Notes: generated by a model not told the origin, from the sequence alone. Positions 53,394 through 62,362 are shown, numbered from the stretch's first letter. The stretch: DNA of 64,000 nucleotides from Chitinophagales bacterium (GCA_017303415.1 JAFLBJ010000001.1:744001-808000); one strand, 5' to 3'. Numbers and translations are program-made.

Positions 53394-55934
53394 ATGGCAG
53401 ATTTTCCTCATTTAAAATTACCCTTCAAAGTAGAAGGAAGGGCTAAGCCATTTAAAGGCGGTGGCCAAAGAAATCCCCAAGCCGAGGCAATGACCAATGC
53501 TAATAAGGCAAACAGACAAAATCATGGCCAGTATTTAGGAAATTCTGCTGCAACTTTAGTTGATAAATGGAACGAAATCAAAGAAGGCATGAAAGCGGAA
53601 GGAATTACATTGCCAAACGAAAATGACATACCTGTTTTTCTAAAAATAGATACGGATGTCTTCAATATTGATTCACTTACTAATTGGGGCATAGAAATAA
53701 TATCAGAGGAAAAGGAAGGATATATAATAGGTGCTTCGGTCGATGGACTTAACTCGTTTCAAGAAAAAATCGGTCAGTTTATTGCACAAGAAGGAAGGTA
53801 TAAAGATACTGCGGCAAAAATTTGGGAATTAGTAACAGATGAAAGTTGGAGAGTTGGTGAATTATTAAAAGGTGAACTGGGAAGAATTTGGCAGGAACTG
53901 GATGAAGAAGTTGTTTACACAGTTCAGCTCGGTGTGTCTTGCTATATCCCAAATAAAAAAGAGTATCCTGTTAGAGATAATTTTGATTCAGAAGTTAGAT
54001 TCCAAGAAAAAGTTGAAGATTTTAAAATACATCAAACAAACTTATTAATTGCAAGAGATGAAAAACAAATAAAACGAGAAGATGAAATAGAAGGTTACAT
54101 AAATATCTATGGTGGTGAATTACATGCTATTTGGGACAATCAAGTTGATGCCGTTTACTTCAAAATATCCATTAGTGGAAAAGGGCTGAAGGATTTAGTG
54201 CAGACTTACCAATACCTTTATGAAGTTAAACTGAATTCTAAATTTAATTTAGAACATGATAATATCAACTTACCAGATAATTATGAATTAGAAGTAGAAG
54301 CTCCTGAGAATACCGTAGCAAAAGTATGTGTAATAGATAGCGGTATTCAAGAAAATCATAGACTTATTCAACCTGCGATAGATTCTATCAACTCCCGTTC
54401 TTATGTTGATGGTAGCCCCTCAACTGCGGACTACGTCCGTCAAAGTGGACACGGAACAAAGGTTGCAGGTGCGATTCTTTATCCATTTTCTATTCCCAAA
54501 AATGGGCAGATTAAATTAGAGAGTATTATTCAAAATGCGAGAATACTTGACAATAATAACCGTATTGTTACAAGTAGATTTGAACCAAAACTAATGGAAC
54601 AAATCATTTCAGATTACCCAGATACAAGAATTTTTAATCTCTCTGTTGCGGAAGATTCGGCTTATATCGGAACTCACATGCCATCATTGGCTGCATCTTT
54701 AGATAAACTAATCCACGAAAAAGATATACTCTTTATTATTGCTGCGGGTAATCTTTATCTAAGTTCTGCAGATGCAACAAATCTCGGTATCACTGAACAT
54801 TTAGCGGCAGGTAAAAACTATCCAACATACTTAAATGAACCAGAATCCAAAGTCGCAAATCCTGGTGTAAGTTATTTTGGTATAACCGTTGGTTCTATAG
54901 CGAAAGAAAACTTCGAAGATGCCGATTACAAAGCATTAGCAGGAACAAATTATATCTCCCCATTTTCAAGAACAGGTCTTGGAATGTGGGGGTGTATGAA
55001 ACCTGATGTGGTTGAATTTGGAGGGGATTTAATAAAAAATAAGCTATCAGTTGAGCTCATTACAAAAGAATTGACATCTCCTGAATTGGTGAATTCAACT
55101 TTGTACGGTGCTAGCTCGGTTGGCAAAGACTCATATGGAACATCTTTCAGCACTCCAAAAGTGAGCTATATAGCTTCAAAACTACAAACAGAACACCCTA
55201 CTGAAACGGCTCAAATGTATCGAGCTTTAATCATACAAAGTGCAAGATTGCCAGAACACTGCTTTCACAATCCAACACTTAACGATTTTAGATACTATGG
55301 ATATGGCGTTCCAGATATTAATCGAGCATTAAATAATTCTCAAACAAGAATTACATTTATTCAAGACAGTAAAGTTGGGCCCAAAAAGGCAGACATTTAT
55401 CGTTTGAAAATTCCTGAAGAATTACGAGGGGAAGGTAAAGAGTTCCGGATTTTAGTTGAAGTAACTCTAACTTTTACTGCGAAAACCCGATTAACACGTA
55501 AAGGCTCTCACTCATACTTATCTAATTGGCTTGAATGGCAGTCATCAAAATACAACGAAAGTTTTAATAGTTTCCGAAACAGAACAATTGAATATTTGGA
55601 AACTGATGAAGATGTGATTGAGGCCGGTGCAATTGACGAAGGAGTTAATTCAATTAAATGGATAATAAGGGAGAATCCTGCGTGGACAAATAATGAAATT
55701 AATCGAAATAATTCTACAGCCCAAAAAAGCTGGACATTAATAGAACCACAACAATTTGCAGAAGAATTTAGTATTGCAGTCATTGGTCATTTTGGTTGGG
55801 ACAAAAATCTCGAAAATGAAACCAATTATGCTTTATGTGTCTCATTTGAGTTGTTAGACGCCCAAATGAACATTTACAATATTATGGCAGAGGCACAAGT
55901 TGAAATTGAACCTGAACAAGAAATAGAATTATAA
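53394..55934 (+). CDS. ietS: S8 subtilisin-like protease, IetS-like
   Basis: 846-aa protease without a signal peptide, so cytoplasmic. N-terminal FPHLKLPFKVEGRAKPFKG is typical of this large S8 subfamily. The catalytic triad is complete: Asp315 in VCVIDSGIQ, His353 in SGHGTKVAG, Ser584 in GTSFSTP. A region of about 300 residues precedes the domain and about 210 follow it. In IetAS the protease is the effector and the ATPase the controller; that assignment here is by analogy. Codon use is AT-rich like the ATPase gene. Confidence 0.87.
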   Translation: MADFPHLKLPFKVEGRAKPFKGGGQRNPQAEAMTNANKANRQNHGQYLGNSAATLVDKWNEIKEGMKAEGITLPNENDIPVFLKIDTDVFNIDSLTNWGIEIISEEKEGYIIGASVDGLNSFQEKIGQFIAQEGRYKDTAAKIWELVTDESWRVGELLKGELGRIWQELDEEVVYTVQLGVSCYIPNKKEYPVRDNFDSEVRFQEKVEDFKIHQTNLLIARDEKQIKREDEIEGYINIYGGELHAIWDNQVDAVYFKISISGKGLKDLVQTYQYLYEVKLNSKFNLEHDNINLPDNYELEVEAPENTVAKVCVIDSGIQENHRLIQPAIDSINSRSYVDGSPSTADYVRQSGHGTKVAGAILYPFSIPKNGQIKLESIIQNARILDNNNRIVTSRFEPKLMEQIISDYPDTRIFNLSVAEDSAYIGTHMPSLAASLDKLIHEKDILFIIAAGNLYLSSADATNLGITEHLAAGKNYPTYLNEPESKVANPGVSYFGITVGSIAKENFEDADYKALAGTNYISPFSRTGLGMWGCMKPDVVEFGGDLIKNKLSVELITKELTSPELVNSTLYGASSVGKDSYGTSFSTPKVSYIASKLQTEHPTETAQMYRALIIQSARLPEHCFHNPTLNDFRYYGYGVPDINRALNNSQTRITFIQDSKVGPKKADIYRLKIPEELRGEGKEFRILVEVTLTFTAKTRLTRKGSHSYLSNWLEWQSSKYNESFNSFRNRTIEYLETDEDVIEAGAIDEGVNSIKWIIRENPAWTNNEINRNNSTAQKSWTLIEPQQFAEEFSIAVIGHFGWDKNLENETNYALCVSFELLDAQMNIYNIMAEAQVEIEPEQEIEL

Positions 55935-55982
55935 CTTTTTAGAACACAACACCATCTCCTAAATTTAATTACGATAAGGAGC

Positions 55983-56188
55983 TGCACATAACAAGGGTGT
56001 TGCCAAAATGCAGGCTGACGGATGCCGTGTTTCATCTTTCTGTTCATTGTGCATCTGCATATCCAGCTCGACCTTATCTATTTAGCTATGTACATATCCT
56101 TATCTTTTTTATCTTTACTAAGCTGCGGTCATCCGGGCGGACGGAATTCTATTCCCTGCACTTCGGCAATACCTGTCCGTGAACCTTA
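55983..56188. other. attC-like recombination site 2
   Basis: R''-like TGCACATAAC (55983-55992) is the exact reverse complement of the cassette 2 start GTTATGTGCA (52195-52204). L'' GGTGTTGCCAAAATGCAGG (55996-56014) pairs with L' CCTGCACTTCGGCAATACC (56155-56173), three differences, all compatible with G-U pairs. A 5-base spacer then leads to GTGAACC (56179), where GTTRRRY is expected. Same arm lengths and spacing as site 1, with unrelated arm sequence. Confidence 0.65.
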
Positions 56189-56195
56189 CATTTCA

Positions 56196-56762
56196 ATGAG
56201 ACAAAAAATCCTCATATTTCTTTTGATATTTTCACCCCATGGAGTTAGTCTTTCGGCTCAAAGTATTACTAAAAAATATCCAGAGGTAGCCGAGAAAGTA
56301 AAAAAAATAAATGCTGACAGCTCTTTTAAAAAAATTACGTTGACGAATGAACAGTTTATGCCACAAATGACTGATGGCGGTGGGGAGCTTACTGGGTATT
56401 TTAAGAAAGGAATAATACAAAAAATTACAAGAAAGATCGGTTTGTCGTATGGTATTGAAACATACGACTATTATTTTACCAACGAAAAGCTGATGTTCAT
56501 TTACGAGACATTTTATGTCTTCATAGTTAATGATAGCCTGGGGACATTGGATCAGACCAAGACAGAGTTGAATTTTATTGGAACCTATTATTTTCAAAAT
56601 AATAAGTTGATTGATAGCGAAACAGTGGGGCACAACAGATTTGAAAAGGATGAAATTGATATGGAAACAATTCTTTTAAAAGAAACAGAAGAGAACCTAT
56701 CCATGCTAAAACAAAAACGGGCCAAAGCTGCTAAGGAGGATTTGGTCCCTGGCTGCCGGTAA
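56196..56762 (+). CDS. secreted protein of unknown function, possible cassette cargo 3
   Basis: 188 aa from ATG 56196 (MRQKILIFLLIFSP), signal peptide ending VSLSAQS. The longer frame upstream starts inside the attC-like site. The mature part is Lys-rich and alternates beta strands (GELTGYFKKGIIQKITRK, YYFTNEKLMFIYETFYVF) with a charged helical C-terminus. No family recognised. Its start lies 17 bases from the putative cassette boundary at 56179. Confidence 0.65.
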   Translation: MRQKILIFLLIFSPHGVSLSAQSITKKYPEVAEKVKKINADSSFKKITLTNEQFMPQMTDGGGELTGYFKKGIIQKITRKIGLSYGIETYDYYFTNEKLMFIYETFYVFIVNDSLGTLDQTKTELNFIGTYYFQNNKLIDSETVGHNRFEKDEIDMETILLKETEENLSMLKQKRAKAAKEDLVPGCR

Positions 56763-56854
56763 CATATCAACTCTAGCAATAAGGAGAAAACCAGGTTACC
56801 GAAACATTTTAGTATCAGACAATACCAATTAGCATCCAGCTTTCCCAACCCAAC

Positions 56855-56930
56855 CGTCGCAGCGCGACGATTTGTCGGTAGCCTTCGAAATCGACGATGT
56901 TTCCACTCGTTCCGTAGGAACGATTTGTGG
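56855..56930. repeat. CGTCGC/TTGTCGGTAGC repeat (half element)
   Basis: CGTCGCAGCGCGACGATTTG continues through TCGGTAGCCTTCGAAATCGA and CTCGTTCCGTAGGAACGATT; nearly identical to 58525-58600. It contains two small palindromes (CGTCGC..GCGACG and CGTTCC..GGAACG). The other half seen at 58663 is missing here. The 241-base gap 56763-57003 holds nothing else recognised. Confidence 0.75.
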
Positions 56931-57003
56931 TGATAGCATGGCGGCAATCTCTTACTACCAATTAACTAAGGTAAACGGCTAATACATGTAGCGACTAGTA
57001 CTG

Positions 57004-57804
57004 CTAAGAAGGCAAGGAAATAATTGTTTTGTCAATGACACTATCTATAATTTGCTTAAAGGGCACAGAAACGTTTCTTAATTCCCATACTAACACTCTT
57101 TTTGGAATTTTAATCGGATTTTCAACACTAATTTCTGTTTCATTGTAGATACCTACTACTTTATACAGCCTCTTATTATATTTTTGTTCCAGGAGTTTAG
57201 AAAATGATACATCTGTATTAATTGACTCCGCAGCGTAGAAACAATAAACTGAGTCTAGATATGGCATATTGTCCTTTGGACTAAATTTTTTCTTTGGTAT
57301 GTAAACATCCAGGTGTGGATAAGTCTCATCTGAATATGTAGATTTTATTAAGCTATCATTTTCACTGTAAATTTCCATACCAAGAAATGCTTTTCTTCTC
57401 AGAAAGGAGTCGACGTTAAATTGCACTCCTTTGTTAAACCGGGAAAGTTTACGCGTAATGCCGATTGAATCTCCATTTCTAAATACATGAAAAATTATAT
57501 CACTATTCGAATATAATCTACCATTCTCTTGGGATTGTAGGTTTTGAGGCTCGTCTAAAACTATACTGTCATTTTTAATTATTGACATGAATATTTTCAA
57601 AGAATCACGGGTGATAATATAAACACTGTCTTTTAGTTCAACAATTCTAGGATCACCATTAACAATTTGGACAAGTTGCCAATTAATTTTAAGTTGAACA
57701 GCCTTTTCATTTTCTATATTAGTTGCCTTTAAATTACAAAATGAAAATGAACTTGTAAACCAAAATAGTATCATTGAAGTGATAAATAAGGGCAATTTTG
57801 TCAT
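57004..57804 (-). CDS. secreted protein of unknown function
   Basis: 266 aa, AT-rich. Signal-like N-terminus TSMILFWFTSSFSFCNLKA. The mature part is beta-rich with many Asp/Ser (DSVYIITRDSLKIFMSIIKN, DSIVLDEPQNL) and ends FKQIIDSVIDKTIISLP. No family recognised. Opposite orientation to the cassette cargo genes. Confidence 0.65.
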   Translation of the reverse strand: MTKLPLFITSMILFWFTSSFSFCNLKATNIENEKAVQLKINWQLVQIVNGDPRIVELKDSVYIITRDSLKIFMSIIKNDSIVLDEPQNLQSQENGRLYSNSDIIFHVFRNGDSIGITRKLSRFNKGVQFNVDSFLRRKAFLGMEIYSENDSLIKSTYSDETYPHLDVYIPKKKFSPKDNMPYLDSVYCFYAAESINTDVSFSKLLEQKYNKRLYKVVGIYNETEISVENPIKIPKRVLVWELRNVSVPFKQIIDSVIDKTIISLPS

Positions 57805-58004
57805 GAGTTAATCATTAATAGTAAAATATTTTATTTCACCTGCTGTCCGTAGCATCCCATTTCATTCTAAAATTAGTAAACTGCTTGCCGTAGGCATTTA
57901 CTATCAGCCAATACCGATTACTGTCCACCAGGCTACGGTCTTACCAGGTTCATGCCGGTCGGAGTTTTTCATTAGCAAGTTTACAAGGCCAAGGAGAGCA
58001 TGGA

Positions 58005-58238
58005 TTAAAATTCATCTCGATTTGAATAGTTGGGTAATGTAATCAAGGCTATTGTCAACGCTGTATAGGCGAAAATATAGAAAAAAACTTCTTTCTTTCT
58101 ATTGTTGACAATTCGATATTGTCTATGATTTTCTTTGGAAAAATCAATTGCAACAAAATAAATATAGTAATAGGCAGGATTAAAAGGTATATTCCTCCAT
58201 TTCCAAATTTCTCGAAGTACAAATATCTTAAAGACCAC
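58005..58238 (-). CDS. small membrane protein, uncertain
   Basis: 77 aa with one clear C-terminal hydrophobic segment (VFFYIFAYTALTIALITLP) and aromatic N-terminal part. No homologue recognised and no codon-use argument beyond the local AT bias, so it could be a chance frame. An imperfect CCGTAGC / GCTACGG inverted pair lies at 57846 and 57931, before it. Confidence 0.35.
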   Translation of the reverse strand: MVFKIFVLREIWKWRNIPFNPAYYYIYFVAIDFSKENHRQYRIVNNRKKEVFFYIFAYTALTIALITLPNYSNRDEF

Positions 58239-58524
58239 TTCTTTCCTAGAAAGAAAGTAAATAATTAAATAACATTCAATGATAAGAAAAATGCAAAAAT
58301 CATTCTTGCAAAAACTAAACAGGTTTAGTTATCTACTCCCCGATCTTTCTCGCACTGGTAAACAATAGTTTTAATCATTTTTTGAATAAACTGCATGTTT
58401 ATCATTTTAGTAGTTGCCTTCCTCTAAAAAAATCAAGAAGTCTTAATGAAACATCTATTGCCATTGATGTCGCCCTTCTTGCGGGTGTAAAATTAGCAAG
58501 TGTACCCCACCTTTTCATAAAAAT

Positions 58525-58692
58525 CGTCGCAGCGCGACGATTTGTCGGTAGCCTTCGAAATCGACGATTTTTCCCCTCGTTCCGTAGGAACGATTTGTGA
58601 CGATATAATTCGGAATTGTTTACAATACATCCATACGGGATGTGATGCCTTAAAATTGAATTCGCTACCGACAAGACGTCGCTACGCGACGT
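58525..58692. repeat. CGTCGC/TTGTCGGTAGC element, complete
   Basis: Terminal inverted repeats of about 28 bases: left CGTCGCAGCGCGACGATTTG..GGTAGC (58525-58552), right GCTACCGACAAGACGTCGCT..GACG (58663-58692). Inside is CTCGTTCCGTAGGAACGATT and CATCCATACGGGATGTGATG. No gene of its own. The 630-base gap 58239-58868 otherwise contains the hairpin at 58797 and no gene I can support. Confidence 0.8.
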
Positions 58693-58796
58693 GGGGAGTT
58701 TCTAGTTTTTGGTTAGTATTCATTATTTACGCCGCTGCCATACTTATGTTGGGAGTGCGGGGTAAAGGATTCACATATACACATGAAATTGGCGTC

Positions 58797-58866
58797 CTTG
58801 CGTCATAGCGTCCTCGCGGTTAAGCTTAACTTCCAAGGCGCGAGGGCGCAGAGAAGCGCGAGGAAT
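58797..58866. repeat. CCTCGCG/CGCGAGG hairpin near rpiB stop
   Basis: CGTCCTCGCG pairs with CGCGAGGGCG around a segment holding the palindrome GTTAAGCTTAAC. GCGTCATAGCG also occurs in the hairpin after typA. It ends 2 bases before the rpiB stop and may serve as that gene's terminator. Confidence 0.55.
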
Positions 58867-58868
58867 GA

Positions 58869-59321
58869 TCAGCAGGAGATTTTTCCGACACGGGTGGCAT
58901 GCCTCCCTCCTTCAAAATGTGTATTCAGGAAGATGTTCACCATTTTTTCTACATCGCTTTCGCGGACAAAGCGGGCGGGGATGCAGATGATGTTGGCATT
59001 GTTGTGTTCACGGGCCAGCTTGGCGAGTTCTTCGCCCCAGCATAAAGCAGCACGAATGCCCTGGTGTTTGTTGGCGGTGATGGCTACGCCATTTCCACTG
59101 CCACAGATAAGAATGCCACAGGCGGCTTCGCCTTTTTCTACGGCACTGGCCACCGGATGGGCAAAATCGGGATAATCCACTGAATCAGCGGAGAAGGGGC
59201 CAAAGTCTTTAAAGGGAATACCCTTTCCTTCGAGAAAAGAAATGATTTCTTCTTTGTATTGGTAACCGGCGTGGTCGCCTCCAATGGCGATGGGTTTAGT
59301 ATGGTCGAAGGGTGTTTCCAT
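58869..59321 (-). CDS. rpiB: ribose-5-phosphate isomerase B
   Basis: Interconverts ribose 5-phosphate and ribulose 5-phosphate. 150 aa: IAIGGDHAGYQYKEEI near the N-terminus, VDYPDFAHPVA, then GILICGSGNGVAITANK with the catalytic segment, where the RpiB Cys is in CGSGNG, and the ALCWGEELAKLAREHNNANI substrate loop. All standard. Possibly a sugar-phosphate isomerase of related specificity. tatC lies upstream on the same strand. Confidence 0.95.
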   Translation of the reverse strand: METPFDHTKPIAIGGDHAGYQYKEEIISFLEGKGIPFKDFGPFSADSVDYPDFAHPVASAVEKGEAACGILICGSGNGVAITANKHQGIRAALCWGEELAKLAREHNNANIICIPARFVRESDVEKMVNIFLNTHFEGGRHATRVGKISC

Positions 59322-59426
59322 TTGGCAAAGTTAGTTATTATGATTACACGATTTATTATGACACGAATTAAGACGAATTCAAGGAATTGCACGAATTGTT
59401 TAATAAATAATTCGTGTTATAAGCAT

Positions 59427-60272
59427 TTAAGACCACTCCGCCTCTTCCGCCTTCAATCTCTTCTTCTCCGCCCTTGCAGACAAACGAATGGAAATTTCGT
59501 ATAAAAAATAAATGGGAAGCGTAACAATACACTGGCTTATGACATCGGGTGGAGTAATGGCTGCAGCCACAATAAGAATGATGACGATGGCATGCCGACG
59601 ATATTTGCGCAGGAAGGATGGCCCTACGATCCCGATCTTGGTCAGGAATAATATGACCAGCGGAAGTTGAAAGGTTAAACCCGTTCCCAACACGAGTGGC
59701 AACATGGTGTCAATATAACTGGTGACGGACCATTGGTTCTTGATGGTATCATCGAGTGTAAATCCGGCAAGGAAGTTTACGGTATATGGAGCTATGACCA
59801 GGTACCCAAAACAGATACCCAGAAAGAATAAAAAGGATACCCAGAAAACAACACCACGTGTAGTGGATTTTTCGTTGGGTGTAAGGGCAGGCTTTACAAA
59901 GCGCCAGAACTCCCAGAATATATAAGGGAAAGCCAGGATGACCCCGCCAATGGCAATAAAGGTGAAAAGCAAAGTGATCTGACCGGTCATGACCACATTC
60001 TGCATATTGACGGGAATATCTCCCACACACATGACTTCTGCAAGACCAAGCTTATGTCCCAATTTACACATGGCCCGGTAGGTGATAAAATCGGTATGCA
60101 GGGGCCCCATGAGCAGATTGCGAAAAAGGGGTTTATAGTAGATGGCTACCACCACAGCACCGATGACAATGGCTACTACGGAACGGAACAGGTGCGCCCG
60201 CAACTCCTCCAGGTGGTCCATAAAGGACATTTCCGCCCGGTCAACCTTCTTACCTTTTCTAAATAATGCCAT
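59427..60272 (-). CDS. tatC: Sec-independent translocase TatC
   Basis: Receptor component that recognises twin-arginine signal peptides and exports folded proteins. 281 aa with six transmembrane helices. EMSFMDHLEELRAHLFRSVVA at the N-terminus (MSFMDHLEELR), FPYIFWEFWRFVKPALTPNEK (family signature FWEFWRFVKPAL) and LGTGLTFQLPLVILFL are diagnostic. The C-terminal tail is charged. The tatA gene is not in the window. Next upstream on the same strand is the CNNM/CBS gene. Confidence 0.95.
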   Translation of the reverse strand: MALFRKGKKVDRAEMSFMDHLEELRAHLFRSVVAIVIGAVVVAIYYKPLFRNLLMGPLHTDFITYRAMCKLGHKLGLAEVMCVGDIPVNMQNVVMTGQITLLFTFIAIGGVILAFPYIFWEFWRFVKPALTPNEKSTTRGVVFWVSFLFFLGICFGYLVIAPYTVNFLAGFTLDDTIKNQWSVTSYIDTMLPLVLGTGLTFQLPLVILFLTKIGIVGPSFLRKYRRHAIVIILIVAAAITPPDVISQCIVTLPIYFLYEISIRLSARAEKKRLKAEEAEWS

Positions 60273-60326
60273 GCCAGTTAATAAAAATAAAGAGGTGCAA
60301 AGATAAAGAGTTTAGCGGGCCGGGGC

Positions 60327-61580
60327 CTATTTCAGTACCCGCATTTTCACCATCTCAATACGGGTATCAGAAACAGTGACGATATCAAATTCATAATCCC
60401 CGATAATGATCCTTTCCTTTTGCTGAGGGATGGTTTCGTGGTAATTGATGATCAGCCCGGACAAGGTTTCCGACTCGGTGGGCGGGAAGGCCAGGTGATA
60501 TTTCTCCCGGAGATAATCCACCTCCAACCGGCCGGAGAAGATGTATTCATTCTCAGCGATCTGCTTTTCTACAAATTCCTCCACATCATATTCGTCCTGT
60601 ATCTCGCCAAATATCTCCTCGAGGATATCTTCCATGGTAATGATACCCGAGGTACCGCCAAATTCATCCACCACCCAGGCAATGCTCTTTCTTTCCTTGC
60701 TGAATTTATTGATGAGGTCGGTGGCGCTCATGCTTTCAGGAATGGCCGGAATGGGAAGCAATACCTGCTGAATGGTGCCGGGGTTCTTGAACATGTCCAA
60801 CTGGTGAACATAACCCAGGAGGTGATCGATATTCTGCTCAAAAATGACGATCCGGGAGAGCTTGGTCTCCGCAAACAGGCGACGGAGCTCACTTACCGGG
60901 GCATGAATATCCAGTCCCACGATCTCTTTACGAGGCACCAGGCATTGCCGGATCTTGACCTTGGAGAATTCAAGGGCGTTTTCAAATAATTCAGTATTGA
61001 GGTTTTCATCCCCTTCATCCCCATGATGATTTTGATGAAAAAGGTTCTCCAGATCGCTTCGGCTAAAAGCTTCTTTCTTCTCATCTACCCGGATATTGAA
61101 GAGATAACGCAGTATCCAGTTTGACATGGCGATAAAGGCCGCGGCAATGGGATAGAATATCTGGTAGAAAAAGGAAATGATATGTACAAGGGCAGAGAGG
61201 ATGGAATTACTCCGTGCGCGGAAAATGGCCCGGGGAATGAACTCGGCAAAAATGATGACCAATAGCGTGGAAATAGCGATCTCGACGAGGATTCGCCCTA
61301 CACCAGGTACATGCGCATAATCCCAAATGGGGCGCATGACATCACTGATCTGTAATCCAAAAAAAACGAGGAAGATATTAAAGCCCACCAGGGTGGTGCC
61401 GAGAAATCGAATGGGTGATTCGACAAATTCATCGAGTATTTCGCCGCTGACCTTGCCTTGTTTTTTCTTGAGTTCAATATCCAGGCGGTTGGCGCTATAA
61501 AAAGCCATTTCGATCCCGGCAAAAAAGCCCATCAGGATCAAGGTCATGAGAAACCAGGTGAGTGTTTTTACATCGAACAT
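60327..61580 (-). CDS. CNNM/CBS-domain membrane protein (GldE-like hemolysin family)
   Basis: 417 aa: N-terminal DUF21/CNNM transmembrane domain (three to four helices, FFAGIEMAFYSANRLDIE), tandem CBS domains (about residues 210-320, including SKERKSIAWVVDEFGGTSGIITMEDILEEIFGE, first part of which is characteristic) and a C-terminal CorC_HlyC domain. Relatives transport or regulate Mg2+/Co2+; in gliding Bacteroidota the homologue GldE supports motility. Which role applies is not decided by context. Confidence 0.9.
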   Translation of the reverse strand: MFDVKTLTWFLMTLILMGFFAGIEMAFYSANRLDIELKKKQGKVSGEILDEFVESPIRFLGTTLVGFNIFLVFFGLQISDVMRPIWDYAHVPGVGRILVEIAISTLLVIIFAEFIPRAIFRARSNSILSALVHIISFFYQIFYPIAAAFIAMSNWILRYLFNIRVDEKKEAFSRSDLENLFHQNHHGDEGDENLNTELFENALEFSKVKIRQCLVPRKEIVGLDIHAPVSELRRLFAETKLSRIVIFEQNIDHLLGYVHQLDMFKNPGTIQQVLLPIPAIPESMSATDLINKFSKERKSIAWVVDEFGGTSGIITMEDILEEIFGEIQDEYDVEEFVEKQIAENEYIFSGRLEVDYLREKYHLAFPPTESETLSGLIINYHETIPQQKERIIIGDYEFDIVTVSDTRIEMVKMRVLK

Positions 61581-61626
61581 AGATCGGAGGGCAAATTACG
61601 TTAAAAACAGGGGATTAGGTAGGAAC

Positions 61627-61721
61627 TGAGATGACAGATGACGGATGACAGATGACTGAGGTAATGGGGCCTGCCTCCGGACCCCGGACTCAGTCATCTG
61701 TCATCCGTCATCTGTCATCAG
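61627..61721. repeat. perfect inverted heptad array
   Basis: Left arm at 61629-61659 (GATGACAGATGACGGATGAC...) is matched perfectly over 31 bases by the right arm (61690-61720), about 30 bases of core between them (GGGGCCTGCCTCCGGACCCC). The best-preserved array in the window. Context: between co-directional CNNM and gmk genes. Confidence 0.92.
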
Positions 61722-61730
61722 AAAACAAAC

Positions 61731-62300
61731 TCAACCTAAAAAACTGAAAACCAACTCCTCCGCCTCTTTGCAAGCCCTGTCCAGCCGGTCGTTTACTATG
61801 ATCCGGTCGAACTGGTGGCGGAAGCTCATTTCGTACCCGGCCTTATTGATCCGGGCTTCGAGGGATTCGGGGGTTTCGGTACCCCGGGCTTCGAGCCGGC
61901 GCCGGAGCTCTTCCAGGGAAGGAGGCTCGATAAAAAGGGAGAGGCACTGACCGGGGTACTGGTCCTGTATATGGATACCCCCTTTTACATCTACATCCAG
62001 TAAAGGAGCTTTATTGGCCTTCCAAATGCGTTCGATCTCCGATTTCAGGGTACCATAGTATTTGCCTTCGTACACCATTTCCCATTCGGCAAACTCATTG
62101 TTCTCGATCTTATGCCGGAAGTCGGTTACAGACATGAAATAATAATCCACGCCGTTTTTTTCATTGGCACGGGGAGAGCGTGTTGCTGCCGAAACAGAAA
62201 AAGCAAGTTTATCGGGCAGGGATTTAAGCAGGTGCCGGGTGATGGAGGTTTTACCGGCGCCAGAGGGTGCGGCGATGATGATGATCTTTCCAGGGGTCAT
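61731..62300 (-). CDS. gmk: guanylate kinase
   Basis: Phosphorylates GMP to GDP. 189 aa from ATG 62300 (MTPGKIIIIAAPSG); the open frame runs 37 codons further upstream without domain content. P-loop APSGAGKTSITRHLL, SVSAATRSPRANEKNGVDYYF (GMP-binding), EYGKYYGT-like YEGKYYGTLKSEI, and LDVDVKGG are all present. Length normal. Confidence 0.96.
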   Translation of the reverse strand: MTPGKIIIIAAPSGAGKTSITRHLLKSLPDKLAFSVSAATRSPRANEKNGVDYYFMSVTDFRHKIENNEFAEWEMVYEGKYYGTLKSEIERIWKANKAPLLDVDVKGGIHIQDQYPGQCLSLFIEPPSLEELRRRLEARGTETPESLEARINKAGYEMSFRHQFDRIIVNDRLDRACKEAEELVFSFLG

Positions 62301-62362
62301 GCGCGCAAAGATAGACCAGGATTTAATGATTGCATGGATTGCTTGGATTAAGGTCTTTTTTA

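Noticed and set aside
56022-56195. N-terminal extension of the 56196 gene
   Set aside because: It reads through the attC-like site; a proper signal peptide begins at 56196.
58382-58808. several small frames over 58.4-58.8 kb
   Set aside because: They lie across the CGTCGC repeat element on both strands and show no protein-like features.
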